Below are positions 18,496 to 26,597 of a stretch of DNA of 64,000 nt, piece after piece. The number at the start of each line of letters is the position of its first letter. Position 1 is the first letter of the stretch. The notes below the pieces were generated by a model. The model was given only the letters and a program-made list of their open reading frames with translations, was not told where the DNA came from and searched no databases. The stretch is from Pseudemcibacter aquimaris (GTDB taxonomy: Bacteria; Pseudomonadota; Alphaproteobacteria; Sphingomonadales; Emcibacteraceae), in the NCBI RefSeq assembly GCF_028869115.1, contig NZ_CP079800.1, forward strand, positions 2,951,501 through 3,015,500, written 5' to 3'. The position numbers were made by a program, and so were the translations under genes.

Positions 18496-20586
18496 ATGAA
18501 GCTTAACTTGAAAAAGTCCGTCATGGCGCTCACGATGTTGGCTACTGGCCTAACGTCTGCTATCGCCAATGCGGATGAGCCGGGTACCGCAAATGGTGAA
18601 TGGCATCATTATACGGGGGATATGAAGGGTTCCCGCTACACACCGCTTGATCAAATCAACGCGGATAACTTTGAAGACCTTGAAATGGTCTGGAACTTTT
18701 CAACCAAAAACCTAGGTACACGCGGCGAGTATAAGCTTGAAGTAACACCGATTATGGTTGATGGCGTTATTTACGCAACGGCGGGTACGCGCCGTACGGC
18801 AATCGCCCTTGACGGTCAAACGGGCGAATTAATGTGGCTTCATAGCATGCGCGAAGGTCTTCGTGGTGGTATGGCCCCTCGTCAGCTATCTGGTCGTGGT
18901 CTTTCTTACTGGTCAGACGGCAATGGTGATGACCGTATCTTTTACGTAACAACTGGTTACCGTTTGATCGCACTTAATGCCCACACAGGTGTTCCAATCG
19001 ATAGCTTCGGTACAGATGGCAACGGTATTCTTGATCTTAAAATCGGTGCCGTACAAGGCAACGAAGTACAGATCGACCTTGTCACTGGTGAAATCGGTCT
19101 ACATGCGACACCAACTGTTGCAGGCGATCTGATCATCGTGGGTTCTGCGATGAAAGAAGGTATGACCATCGATAACTACAACAATACCAAAGGTCTTGTT
19201 CGTGCGTTTGATGTTCGTACTGGTAAAAAAGTATGGCAATTTGACCCAATTCCACGTCCAGGCCAGTTCGGTAATGACACATGGCTTGATAATTCTTGGG
19301 AACGCAATGGTAACACAGGTGTTTGGACACAGATCACTGTGGACGAGAAAAACGAACTTGTTTTCCTAGCGGTTGAAAGTCCATCATCTGACTTCTATGG
19401 TGGTCACCGTCCTGGTGATAACCTGTTTGGTGAAAGCCTTGTTGCTGTTGACCTAAACACGGGTGAATATAAGTGGCATTTCCAAGTGGTCCACCATCCG
19501 ATTTGGGACCATGACCTGTCATCAGCACCGCTAATTATGGATGTAACAATTGACGGTCAGGACCGCGAGATCATCGCGCTTCCGACAAAGCAATCATATA
19601 TTTACGCGTTCGACCGTGTAACAGGTGAGCCGATTTGGGATATTCCGGAAGTTCCGGTACCACAAGGTAATGTGCCGGGTGAATGGTATTCACCAACACA
19701 ACCAATGCCACCAGAGCACCTGCATTATGGTCGTGGTAAGCTAAATCTACCTGATGATTTCATCGATTTTACACCTGAAATGCGCGCAGCAGCAGTTGAA
19801 AAGTCCAAAAACTGGGACTGGAGCAACGGCGGTATGTATAACCCACCACTACTTGGTGAAGTGGGCGGCATCCTTGGTGCGATTAACATTGGTGCGACAA
19901 CCGGTGGTACAAACTGGCCGGGTGCATCATTCGATCCTGAAACAGGTATCGTATATGCCCCAGCAGCGACATCAATCCTGAACAACCTTTCAATGGCGCC
20001 GCCACCAGAAGGTTATTCAAACGTGAACTACATGGCTGGCCGTAAAGGTCAACCATTCCGCATGCGTAATGCGGCGGGTACAGGTCAAAACCCTGACGCA
20101 CCGGATGAAGTAAACTATCCTGTGTATGATGGCCCACCTGTTGAAATTCCATCACTAACCATCGAAGGTCTTTCAATCCTTAAGCCACCATACGGTGTTC
20201 TTTCAGCGATTGATATGAACAAAGGTGAAGTGATCTGGACAGTTCCACACGGTGAAACACCAGACAACGTTCGTAACCATCCAAAACTACGTGGCATGGA
20301 TATTCCACGCACTGGTCAACGTGCAAACGTTGGTGTGGTTGTGACCAAAACACTTGTAATCGTTGGTGATCAACAAGTAACAAACCCTGGTGACCGTGAA
20401 CGTGGTGCGATGCTTCGTGCCTATGACAAAATGACTGGTGAAAATGTTGGCGAAGTTTGGATGCCAGCGGGTCAATCCGGTTCACCGATGTCATACCAAA
20501 TCGACGGTAGACAGTATATTATCGTATCTGTATCGGGTGGTGCATATCCGGGTGAATTCCGTGCATATGCGCTTCCTGAAGATTAA
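18496..20586 (+). CDS. PQQ-dependent periplasmic dehydrogenase, array copy 1
   Basis: The 696-residue exported quinoprotein has a signal peptide ending IANA (about residue 24). It is an eight-bladed propeller of the PQQ glucose/alcohol dehydrogenase superfamily: HHYTGDMKGSRYTPLDQI near the N-terminus, repeated TGE/TGK-W blade motifs (TGELMWLH, TGKKVWQFDP, TGEYKWHFQ, TGEPIWDI), VHHPIWDHDLSSAP, and C-terminal GQSGSPMSY...SVSGGAYPGEFRAYALPED. It has no membrane anchor and no fused haem domain, so it needs a separate electron acceptor; a cytochrome c gene follows. The start ATG 18496 has GGGAGAG upstream; a longer frame from 18433 lacks a signal peptide. About 85% alike by eye to copies at 21296 and 24110. 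Confidence 0.9.
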   Translation: MKLNLKKSVMALTMLATGLTSAIANADEPGTANGEWHHYTGDMKGSRYTPLDQINADNFEDLEMVWNFSTKNLGTRGEYKLEVTPIMVDGVIYATAGTRRTAIALDGQTGELMWLHSMREGLRGGMAPRQLSGRGLSYWSDGNGDDRIFYVTTGYRLIALNAHTGVPIDSFGTDGNGILDLKIGAVQGNEVQIDLVTGEIGLHATPTVAGDLIIVGSAMKEGMTIDNYNNTKGLVRAFDVRTGKKVWQFDPIPRPGQFGNDTWLDNSWERNGNTGVWTQITVDEKNELVFLAVESPSSDFYGGHRPGDNLFGESLVAVDLNTGEYKWHFQVVHHPIWDHDLSSAPLIMDVTIDGQDREIIALPTKQSYIYAFDRVTGEPIWDIPEVPVPQGNVPGEWYSPTQPMPPEHLHYGRGKLNLPDDFIDFTPEMRAAAVEKSKNWDWSNGGMYNPPLLGEVGGILGAINIGATTGGTNWPGASFDPETGIVYAPAATSILNNLSMAPPPEGYSNVNYMAGRKGQPFRMRNAAGTGQNPDAPDEVNYPVYDGPPVEIPSLTIEGLSILKPPYGVLSAIDMNKGEVIWTVPHGETPDNVRNHPKLRGMDIPRTGQRANVGVVVTKTLVIVGDQQVTNPGDRERGAMLRAYDKMTGENVGEVWMPAGQSGSPMSYQIDGRQYIIVSVSGGAYPGEFRAYALPED

Positions 20587-20610
20587 TAGGTAGCGATACA
20601 TTCAAATTTG

Positions 20611-20633
20611 GGGGGATCAATCATTGATCCCCC
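20611..20633 (+). other. Perfect intercistronic hairpin without U-tract
   Basis: GGGGGATCAA (20611) and TTGATCCCCC (20624) form a 10-bp perfect stem with a 3-nt loop 24 nt past the dehydrogenase stop and 45 nt before the cytochrome gene. There is no T-run after it, so it more probably stabilises or processes the mRNA than terminates it. Confidence 0.6.
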
Positions 20634-20678
20634 TGTACATTTAAAGATGAAATTTAACCAATATTAAACGGGACAAAA

Positions 20679-21116
20679 ATGAAACTAACACACAAAATTT
20701 CAATGGTTGCAGGCGCAGCATTATTTGCGCTTTCCATGCAAAATTCCGCTAACGCTCAAATGGCAAACGTTTGGGATGGCGCCTATACAGATGCACAAGC
20801 CGTTCGCGGTGAACAATCATATCAGGAACATTGTTCCGAATGTCACGGCACACAAATGCAAGGCCGTGAAGAAGCACCAGCACTAAAACAAGGTGCATTT
20901 ATTTATAACTGGGACGGTATGCCAGTAAGCGTACTCTTCCAACGTCTTCGTGAAACAATGCCACTGGATGATCCACGCGGCACACCACGTAAAGTGAAAG
21001 CGGACATTCTTGCTTACATCATGAAGCAAAATGGTTTCCCTGCTGGCAGCGCGCCACTTCCATATCAGAATTCAAGACTTAAGCGTATTCAATGGAATGC
21101 TTTAAAACCAGAATAG
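20679..21116 (+). CDS. Small periplasmic cytochrome c, array copy 1
   Basis: The 145-residue protein has a signal peptide ending NSANA and one haem site CSECH (residue ~46) in a class I cytochrome c domain; candidate axial Met ligands are in GTQMQG or ETMPL. It is placed after a soluble PQQ-type dehydrogenase and is its probable electron acceptor, passing electrons on to a terminal oxidase. The mature part is almost identical to the copy at 23556 while the signal peptides differ. A terminator follows, so the unit is dehydrogenase plus cytochrome. Confidence 0.9.
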   Translation: MKLTHKISMVAGAALFALSMQNSANAQMANVWDGAYTDAQAVRGEQSYQEHCSECHGTQMQGREEAPALKQGAFIYNWDGMPVSVLFQRLRETMPLDDPRGTPRKVKADILAYIMKQNGFPAGSAPLPYQNSRLKRIQWNALKPE

Positions 21117-21140
21117 AATCACTTTAGTTTCATCGTTTAG

Positions 21141-21177
21141 AACCCCTCTGGAACATCTGTTTTCAGAGGGGTTTTTT
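21141..21177 (+). terminator. Intrinsic terminator after cytochrome copy 1
   Basis: AACCCCTCTG and CAGAGGGGTT form a 10-bp stem, loop of 13 nt, followed by TTTTT. It closes the first dehydrogenase-cytochrome unit. Confidence 0.9.
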
Positions 21178-21237
21178 ATTATTTTCGCAATATTTCATTA
21201 TTTTGCGTGGCAATATCCGCTGATTTTGGGAATAACC

Positions 21238-21271
21238 TTGACATTTTGTTATATTATAACAATGATATAAA
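21238..21271 (+). promoter_or_regulatory. Probable promoter of dehydrogenase copy 2 with internal inverted repeat
   Basis: A consensus -35 TTGACA lies at 21238-21243. The -10 is less clear (AATGAT at 17 bp or TATAAA at 22 bp spacing). Between them TTGTTAT-ATT-ATAACAA (21246-21262) is a perfect 7-3-7 inverted repeat, a possible operator. Confidence 0.5.
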
Positions 21272-21295
21272 TGCAAAATATGACGGGAGAGCAGA

Positions 21296-23386
21296 ATGAA
21301 CTTAAGTTTCAAGAAAACCGTGATGGCAATCACGACACTGGCAACCGTATTTTCACTCGGCATTGCCAATGCAGAAGACAAGGGCACAACAAACGGCGAA
21401 TGGCATCATTATACTGGTGACATTAAAGGGTCACGTTATACGGCGCTTGATCAAATCAACGCGGATAACTTTGAAGACCTGGAAATGGTATGGTCATTTT
21501 CGACTAAAAACCTTGGTACACGTGGCGAATATAAGCTTGAAGTCACGCCACTTATGGTGGACGGCGTACTTTACGCGACGGCAGGAACCCGCCGCACGGC
21601 AATTGCACTTGATGCTGTAACAGGGGAACTGATGTGGCTTCATAGTATGCGCGAAGGACTTCGTGCGGGTATGGCCCCACGTCAATTATCGGGCCGTGGC
21701 CTTTCTTATTGGTCAGATGGCAATGGCGATGACCGCGTTTATTACGTATCCACCGGTTACCGCCTTATTGCGCTTAATGCCCATACCGGCGTTCCAATTG
21801 AAAGCTTTGGACCAAGCGGCAATGGTATTCTTGACCTTAAAGTCGGCGTTGTTCAAGGAAACGAAGTACAGATCGACCTTGTGACCGGTGAAATCGGTCT
21901 TCACGCGACACCAACAGTTGTTGGCGACATGATCATCGTGGGCTCTGCGATGAAAGAAGGCATGACGATTGATAACTACAATAACACCAAAGGCCTTGTG
22001 CGTGCATTTGATATTCGTACCGGTGAACTGATTTGGCAATTCGATCCAATCCCACGCCCGGGCCAATTCGGCAACGACACCTGGCTTGATAATTCATGGG
22101 AAAGAAACGGTAACACAGGTGTTTGGACACAAATTACTGTAGACGAGAAAAACGAACTTGTTTTCCTTTCCGTAGAATCACCATCATCAGATTTTTATGG
22201 CGGACATCGTCCGGGTAACAATCTGTTCGGCGAAAGTATCGTTGCCGTTGACTTAAAAGATGGTTCTTATAAATGGCACTTTCAAATTGTTCACCATCCA
22301 ATTTGGGATCATGACCTATCATCAGCACCGCTTGTCATGGATGTCACCATCGACGGTGAAGAACGCGAAATTCTTGCGCTACCAACAAAACAGGCATTCA
22401 TGTATGTGTTTGACCGTATAACAGGTGAGCCGATTTGGGATATTCCGGAAGTGCCGGTACCACAAGGCAATGTGCCCGGTGAATGGTATTCCCCAACTCA
22501 GCCACGTCCATCGGACAAGCTACTATATGGTAATCCTGAACTGGATTTTCCGGATGACCTGATTGATTTTACGCCGGAAATGCGCGAGCAAGCCATCAAG
22601 AACCTTGAACGTTGGGTCTGGAAAGACGGCACCCTTTATAACCCACCAATTCTTGGTGATGTAAATGGAATGCTTGGTGCGATTAACCTTGGTAATGCTG
22701 GTGGTGGTACCAACTGGCCGGGCGGTGCATTCGACCCTGAAACAGGTATCGTTTATACATCGGCAACAACAGGTTCTATTGGCGGCATATCACTGGCACC
22801 CCCACCAGAAGGATATTCAAACGTACGGTATATCCTTGGACGTAAGGGTGAACCATTCCGTATGCGTAATGCGGCCGGCACTGGTCAAAACCCAGACGCA
22901 CCGAAAGAAGTAAACTATCCAGTATATGATGGCCCACGTGTTGAAATTCCATCACTAAATGTGGAAGGACTTAATATCCTTAAACCACCATATGGTGTTC
23001 TTGCAGCGATTGATATGAACAAGGGCGAGGTAAAATGGCGTGTTGCACACGGTGAAACACCGGATAATGTTCGCAACCATCCAAAACTTCGTGATATGGA
23101 TATTCCGCGCACCGGTCAACGTTCCAGTGTTGGTACCGTTGTCACCAAAACACTTGTGATTGTAGGTGATCCACGTGTGACGAACCCCGGTGACCGTGAA
23201 CGTGGTGCGATGCTTCGTGCATATGACAAGGAAACCGGTGAAAATGTTGGTGAAGTATGGATGCCAGCAGGGCAATCAGGTTCACCGATGTCATATATGG
23301 TGGACGGCAGACAGTATATTATTGTTTCCGTATCCGGCGGTGCATATCCGGGTGAGTTTCGTGCATATGCATTACCAGAAGATTGA
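21296..23386 (+). CDS. PQQ-dependent periplasmic dehydrogenase, array copy 2
   Basis: This is a 696-residue paralogue of the dehydrogenases at 18496 and 24110, same length and same blade motifs (TGELMWLH, TGELIWQFDP, DGSYKWHFQ, TGEPIWDI). The signal peptide ends ANA (GIANA). Differences concentrate in the stretch after DFTPEMRE (residues ~400-480: LERWVWKDGTLYNPP, TSATTGSIGGIS), where copies 1 and 3 agree more with each other, so substrate or partner specificity may differ. ATG preceded by GGGAGAG. Its own promoter precedes it and a hairpin follows. Confidence 0.9.
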   Translation: MNLSFKKTVMAITTLATVFSLGIANAEDKGTTNGEWHHYTGDIKGSRYTALDQINADNFEDLEMVWSFSTKNLGTRGEYKLEVTPLMVDGVLYATAGTRRTAIALDAVTGELMWLHSMREGLRAGMAPRQLSGRGLSYWSDGNGDDRVYYVSTGYRLIALNAHTGVPIESFGPSGNGILDLKVGVVQGNEVQIDLVTGEIGLHATPTVVGDMIIVGSAMKEGMTIDNYNNTKGLVRAFDIRTGELIWQFDPIPRPGQFGNDTWLDNSWERNGNTGVWTQITVDEKNELVFLSVESPSSDFYGGHRPGNNLFGESIVAVDLKDGSYKWHFQIVHHPIWDHDLSSAPLVMDVTIDGEEREILALPTKQAFMYVFDRITGEPIWDIPEVPVPQGNVPGEWYSPTQPRPSDKLLYGNPELDFPDDLIDFTPEMREQAIKNLERWVWKDGTLYNPPILGDVNGMLGAINLGNAGGGTNWPGGAFDPETGIVYTSATTGSIGGISLAPPPEGYSNVRYILGRKGEPFRMRNAAGTGQNPDAPKEVNYPVYDGPRVEIPSLNVEGLNILKPPYGVLAAIDMNKGEVKWRVAHGETPDNVRNHPKLRDMDIPRTGQRSSVGTVVTKTLVIVGDPRVTNPGDRERGAMLRAYDKETGENVGEVWMPAGQSGSPMSYMVDGRQYIIVSVSGGAYPGEFRAYALPED

Positions 23387-23394
23387 TCAAACCC

Positions 23395-23422
23395 AAAAGG
23401 GGCGCTGATCAGTGCCCCTTTT
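23395..23422. terminator. Hairpin terminator after dehydrogenase copy 2
   Basis: AAAAGGGGC-G-CTGA and TCAG-T-GCCCCTTTT form a symmetrical stem with one G-T pair, 8 nt past the stop. Its ends are A- and T-rich, so it could act in both directions, but the T-run is short. Confidence 0.65.
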
Positions 23423-23555
23423 AAAAATGTTCAGTTTAAATTAAGCTATGTTATGTATAAGATTAATAAACGAAGAGAAGTGGGATTTAGTGCTACCCTT
23501 AAAATGACATAATCATTTCGTAGGGTTAAATTTCTAACAGTAAGACGAGAATAAG

Positions 23556-23999
23556 ATGAAAGTAATGAAAAAAATTTTAGTAGTAGCAGCCCCAATGTTT
23601 GCTGCATTAATCATGAGTAATTCCGCAAATGCCCAAATGGCAAACGTTTGGGATGGTGCCTATACAGAAGCACAGGCCGTTCGCGGTGAACAATCATATC
23701 AGGAACATTGTTCCGAATGCCACGGCACACAAATGCAAGGCCGTGAAGAAGCACCGGCGCTAAAACAAGGTGCATTTATTTATAACTGGGACGGTATGCC
23801 AGTAAGCGTACTCTTCCAACGTCTTCGTGAAACAATGCCACTGGATGATCCACGCGGCACCCCACGTAAAGTGAAAGCGGACATCCTTGCATACATCATG
23901 CAACAGAATAATTTCCCAGCTGGCAACGCGCCACTTCCGTATCAGAATTCAAGGTTGAAGAGAATTCAATGGAATGCACTGAATCCTGCTGAAAATTAA
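23556..23999 (+). CDS. Small periplasmic cytochrome c, array copy 2
   Basis: The 147-residue monohaem cytochrome is a duplicate of the gene at 20679. The signal peptide (KKILVVAAPMFAALIMSNSANA) is unrelated in detail to that of copy 1, yet the mature domain from QMANVWDGAYT onward is almost identical, and 101 consecutive nucleotides (23760-23860) are identical to 20883-20983. The haem motif is CSECH. It is separated from dehydrogenase copy 2 by a hairpin and 169 nt, so it may have its own promoter. The start could be the first ATG or the ATG three codons on. Confidence 0.9.
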   Translation: MKVMKKILVVAAPMFAALIMSNSANAQMANVWDGAYTEAQAVRGEQSYQEHCSECHGTQMQGREEAPALKQGAFIYNWDGMPVSVLFQRLRETMPLDDPRGTPRKVKADILAYIMQQNNFPAGNAPLPYQNSRLKRIQWNALNPAEN

Positions 24000-24030
24000 G
24001 CAAAAATCTTAGACAATATTCTTGCAATGA

Positions 24031-24066
24031 AAGCCCAAAAAATCATATGATATTTTGGGCTTTTTC
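24031..24066 (+). terminator. Intrinsic terminator after cytochrome copy 2
   Basis: AAGCCCAAAA and TTTTGGGCTT form the stem, followed by TTT and C. It lies 31 nt beyond the cytochrome stop. Confidence 0.85.
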
Positions 24067-24109
24067 TTATGGGTTTAAGAAAATCTGGAATTAATTTAGG
24101 GAGAGAAGC

Positions 24110-26200
24110 ATGAAGCTTAACTTTAAGAAGTCTTTTGCTGCTTTGACGATGCTGGCCACCGGCCTTGCGTCATCATTTGCAATGGCAGAAGCGCCGGGCA
24201 CCGAAAACGGTGAATGGCATCATTATACCGGGGATATTAAGGGTTCCCGCTATACCGCACTTGATCAAATCAATGCGGACAACTTTGAAGACCTTGAAAT
24301 GGTCTGGAACTTTTCAACCAAAAACCTCGGTACACGTGGCGAGTATAAGCTTGAAGTAACCCCACTAATGGTGGACGGCGTACTTTACGCAACAGCCGGT
24401 ACGCGCCGTACGGCAATCGCACTTGACGCGGCAACGGGCGAATTAATGTGGCTTCACAGCATGCGCGAAGGTCTTCGTGGTGGTATGGCCCCTCGTCAGC
24501 TATCCGGTCGTGGCCTTTCTTACTGGTCAGACGGCAATGGCGATGACCGCGTTTATTACGTAACAACTGGTTACCGCCTAATCGCGCTAAACGCGCATAC
24601 TGGTGTTCCAATCGACAGCTTTGGCCCTGATGGTAACGGTATTCTTGACCTTAAGGTCGGCGCTGTTCAAGGTAACGAAGTACAGATCGATCTTGTAACC
24701 GGTGAAATTGGTCTTCATGCGACACCAACAGTTGTTGGTGACATGATCATCGTAGGTTCTGCGATGAAAGAAGGTATGACCATTGATAACTACAATAATA
24801 CCAAAGGTCTTGTACGTGCATTTGACATCAGAACTGGCGAGAAAATCTGGCAATTTGACCCGATTCCACGTCCGGGCCAGTTTGGTAACGACACATGGTT
24901 AGACAATTCATGGGAAAGAAACGGTAACACAGGAGTTTGGACACAGATTACTGTGGATGAGAAAAACGAACTTGTTTTCTTAGCCGTTGAATCACCATCA
25001 TCTGACTTCTATGGTGGTCACCGCCCTGGTCCAAACCTATTCGGTGAGAGCCTAGTAGCTGTTGACCTTAAGACAGGTGAATACAGATGGCATTTCCAAG
25101 TGGTTCACCATCCAATTTGGGACCATGACTTGTCATCAGCACCGCTGATTATGGATGTCACCATTGACGGTAAAGACCGCGAGATCATTGCACTGCCAAC
25201 AAAGCAGGCATTCATCTACGCGTTTGACCGTGTAACAGGTGAGCCGATTTGGGATATTCCGGAAGTTCCGGTACCACAAGGCAACATTCCTGGCGAATGG
25301 TATTCGCCAACACAGCCAATGCCACCAATGCATCTAATGTATGGTCGTGGTAAACTTGATCTACCGAATGATCTGATCGACTTTACACCTGAGCTACGTC
25401 AAGCAGCCCTTGATAAAATGCATCACTGGGATTGGAGCAACGGCGGCATGTATAACCCACCGATCGAAGGTGATGTAAATGGTACACTTGGTGCGATTAA
25501 CATCGGTGCGACAAACGGTGGTACAAACTGGCCGGGTGCGTCATTCGATCCTGAAACAGGTATCGTATATGCGCCAGCATCAATGATTGCACTAAACAAC
25601 CTTTCAATGGCGCCTCCACCAGAAGGATATTCAAACGTTCGCTATATGGCGGGTCGTAAGGGTCAGCAGTTCCGCATGCGTAATGCAGCGGGTACAGGTC
25701 AAAACCCTGACGCACCGAAAGAAGTGAATTATCCTGTATTTGATGGCCCACGTGTTGAAATTCCTGGACTAAATGTCGAGGGTCTTTCAATTCTTAAGCC
25801 GCCATACGGTGTGATCGCTGCGATCGATATGAATAAAGGTGAAGTGATCTGGCAAGCACCACACGGTGAAACACCAGACAACGTTCGTAACCACCCGAAA
25901 CTTCGTGGCTTAGATATTCCACGTACTGGTCAAAGTGGTGCACTTGGTGTTGTTGTAACCAAGACACTTGTGATCGCTGGTGATTACCGCGTGACAAACC
26001 CAGGTGACCGTGAGCGTGGCGCGATGCTTCGTGCATACGACAAAATGACTGGTGAAAATGTTGGCGAAGTTTGGATGCCAGCAGGACAATCCGGTTCACC
26101 AATGTCATACATGGTTGATGGCAGACAGTTCATTATCGTTTCCGTATCGGGCGGTGCATATCCGGGTGAATTCCGTGCGTATGCTCTTCCAGAGGATTAA
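24110..26200 (+). CDS. PQQ-dependent periplasmic dehydrogenase, array copy 3
   Basis: This is the third 696-residue quinoprotein of the array, closest to copy 1 (same AGGGAGAGAAGC ribosome-binding site and first codons, same DWSNGGMYNPP segment). Signal peptide ends SFAMA. Blade motifs TGELMWLH, TGEKIWQFDP, TGEYRWHFQ and TGEPIWDI are intact, and the C-terminal GAYPGEFRAYALPED is identical. Unlike the other two copies, no cytochrome gene follows; a terminator closes the unit, so it must share a cytochrome with its neighbours. No PQQ synthesis (pqqABCDE) genes are in the window. Confidence 0.9.
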   Translation: MKLNFKKSFAALTMLATGLASSFAMAEAPGTENGEWHHYTGDIKGSRYTALDQINADNFEDLEMVWNFSTKNLGTRGEYKLEVTPLMVDGVLYATAGTRRTAIALDAATGELMWLHSMREGLRGGMAPRQLSGRGLSYWSDGNGDDRVYYVTTGYRLIALNAHTGVPIDSFGPDGNGILDLKVGAVQGNEVQIDLVTGEIGLHATPTVVGDMIIVGSAMKEGMTIDNYNNTKGLVRAFDIRTGEKIWQFDPIPRPGQFGNDTWLDNSWERNGNTGVWTQITVDEKNELVFLAVESPSSDFYGGHRPGPNLFGESLVAVDLKTGEYRWHFQVVHHPIWDHDLSSAPLIMDVTIDGKDREIIALPTKQAFIYAFDRVTGEPIWDIPEVPVPQGNIPGEWYSPTQPMPPMHLMYGRGKLDLPNDLIDFTPELRQAALDKMHHWDWSNGGMYNPPIEGDVNGTLGAINIGATNGGTNWPGASFDPETGIVYAPASMIALNNLSMAPPPEGYSNVRYMAGRKGQQFRMRNAAGTGQNPDAPKEVNYPVFDGPRVEIPGLNVEGLSILKPPYGVIAAIDMNKGEVIWQAPHGETPDNVRNHPKLRGLDIPRTGQSGALGVVVTKTLVIAGDYRVTNPGDRERGAMLRAYDKMTGENVGEVWMPAGQSGSPMSYMVDGRQFIIVSVSGGAYPGEFRAYALPED

Positions 26201-26222
26201 TCGGTAACCCATAAATAATTTA

Positions 26223-26250
26223 AAGGGAGCGCTTGTCGCTCCCTTTTTTT
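26223..26250 (+). terminator. Intrinsic terminator after dehydrogenase copy 3
   Basis: AAGGGAGCG and CGCTCCCTT stem with TTGT-type loop, followed by seven T. Classical Rho-independent site. Confidence 0.93.
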
Positions 26251-26507
26251 GTGCCTGTATAGCGAGCGAGCAAGGTAATAGACTTCAAAGCCATAAGAAT
26301 AGTATTCCCCTATCTACAATCAGCTCTCTCAATTATATATCCCACCATATAAACGTCCATTAAGCGTATTACGAATAGCATTGCTGAGTTTAGTCAATAT
26401 ATGTGTGTGCATAGCAGCGCTCGTTCCTACCGCTCTCTCCTTGAGAGGCTCAAGGATCACAGCAAGGAATGATTACACGTAACTGTTCGCCGTCTTTAAC
26501 GACCACT
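26251..26507. other. Gene-free spacer between convergent units
   Basis: I see no coding sequence, promoter or repeat that I can support in these ~257 nt between two facing terminators. A small hairpin CTCTC-CTT-GAGAG near 26440 is the only structure noticed. Confidence 0.5.
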
Positions 26508-26541
26508 AAAAAACCCCCGGCGATTGCTCGTCGGGGGTTTA
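26508..26541 (-). terminator. Intrinsic terminator after NHL protein 1
   Basis: Reading the minus strand, AAACCCCCGACGAG...CTCG-like loop...CCGGGGGTTTTTT forms a strong GC stem with six T. It lies 56 nt beyond the stop of the NHL gene at 26598. Confidence 0.85.
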
Positions 26542-26597
26542 AAATTCTAACTAAAAAGGCTTAAGAGCTAAGCTCTCACCTTCAATACAACGCTCGC

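Noticed and set aside
21296-23386. Dehydrogenase copies as an assembly artefact
   Set aside because: The copies differ at many synonymous sites, and each has its own distinct terminator and leader, so they are real paralogues.
26251-26507. Gene-free 257-nt spacer as possible small RNA
   Set aside because: It is bounded by two terminators pointing into it, but I could find no promoter or strong structure.
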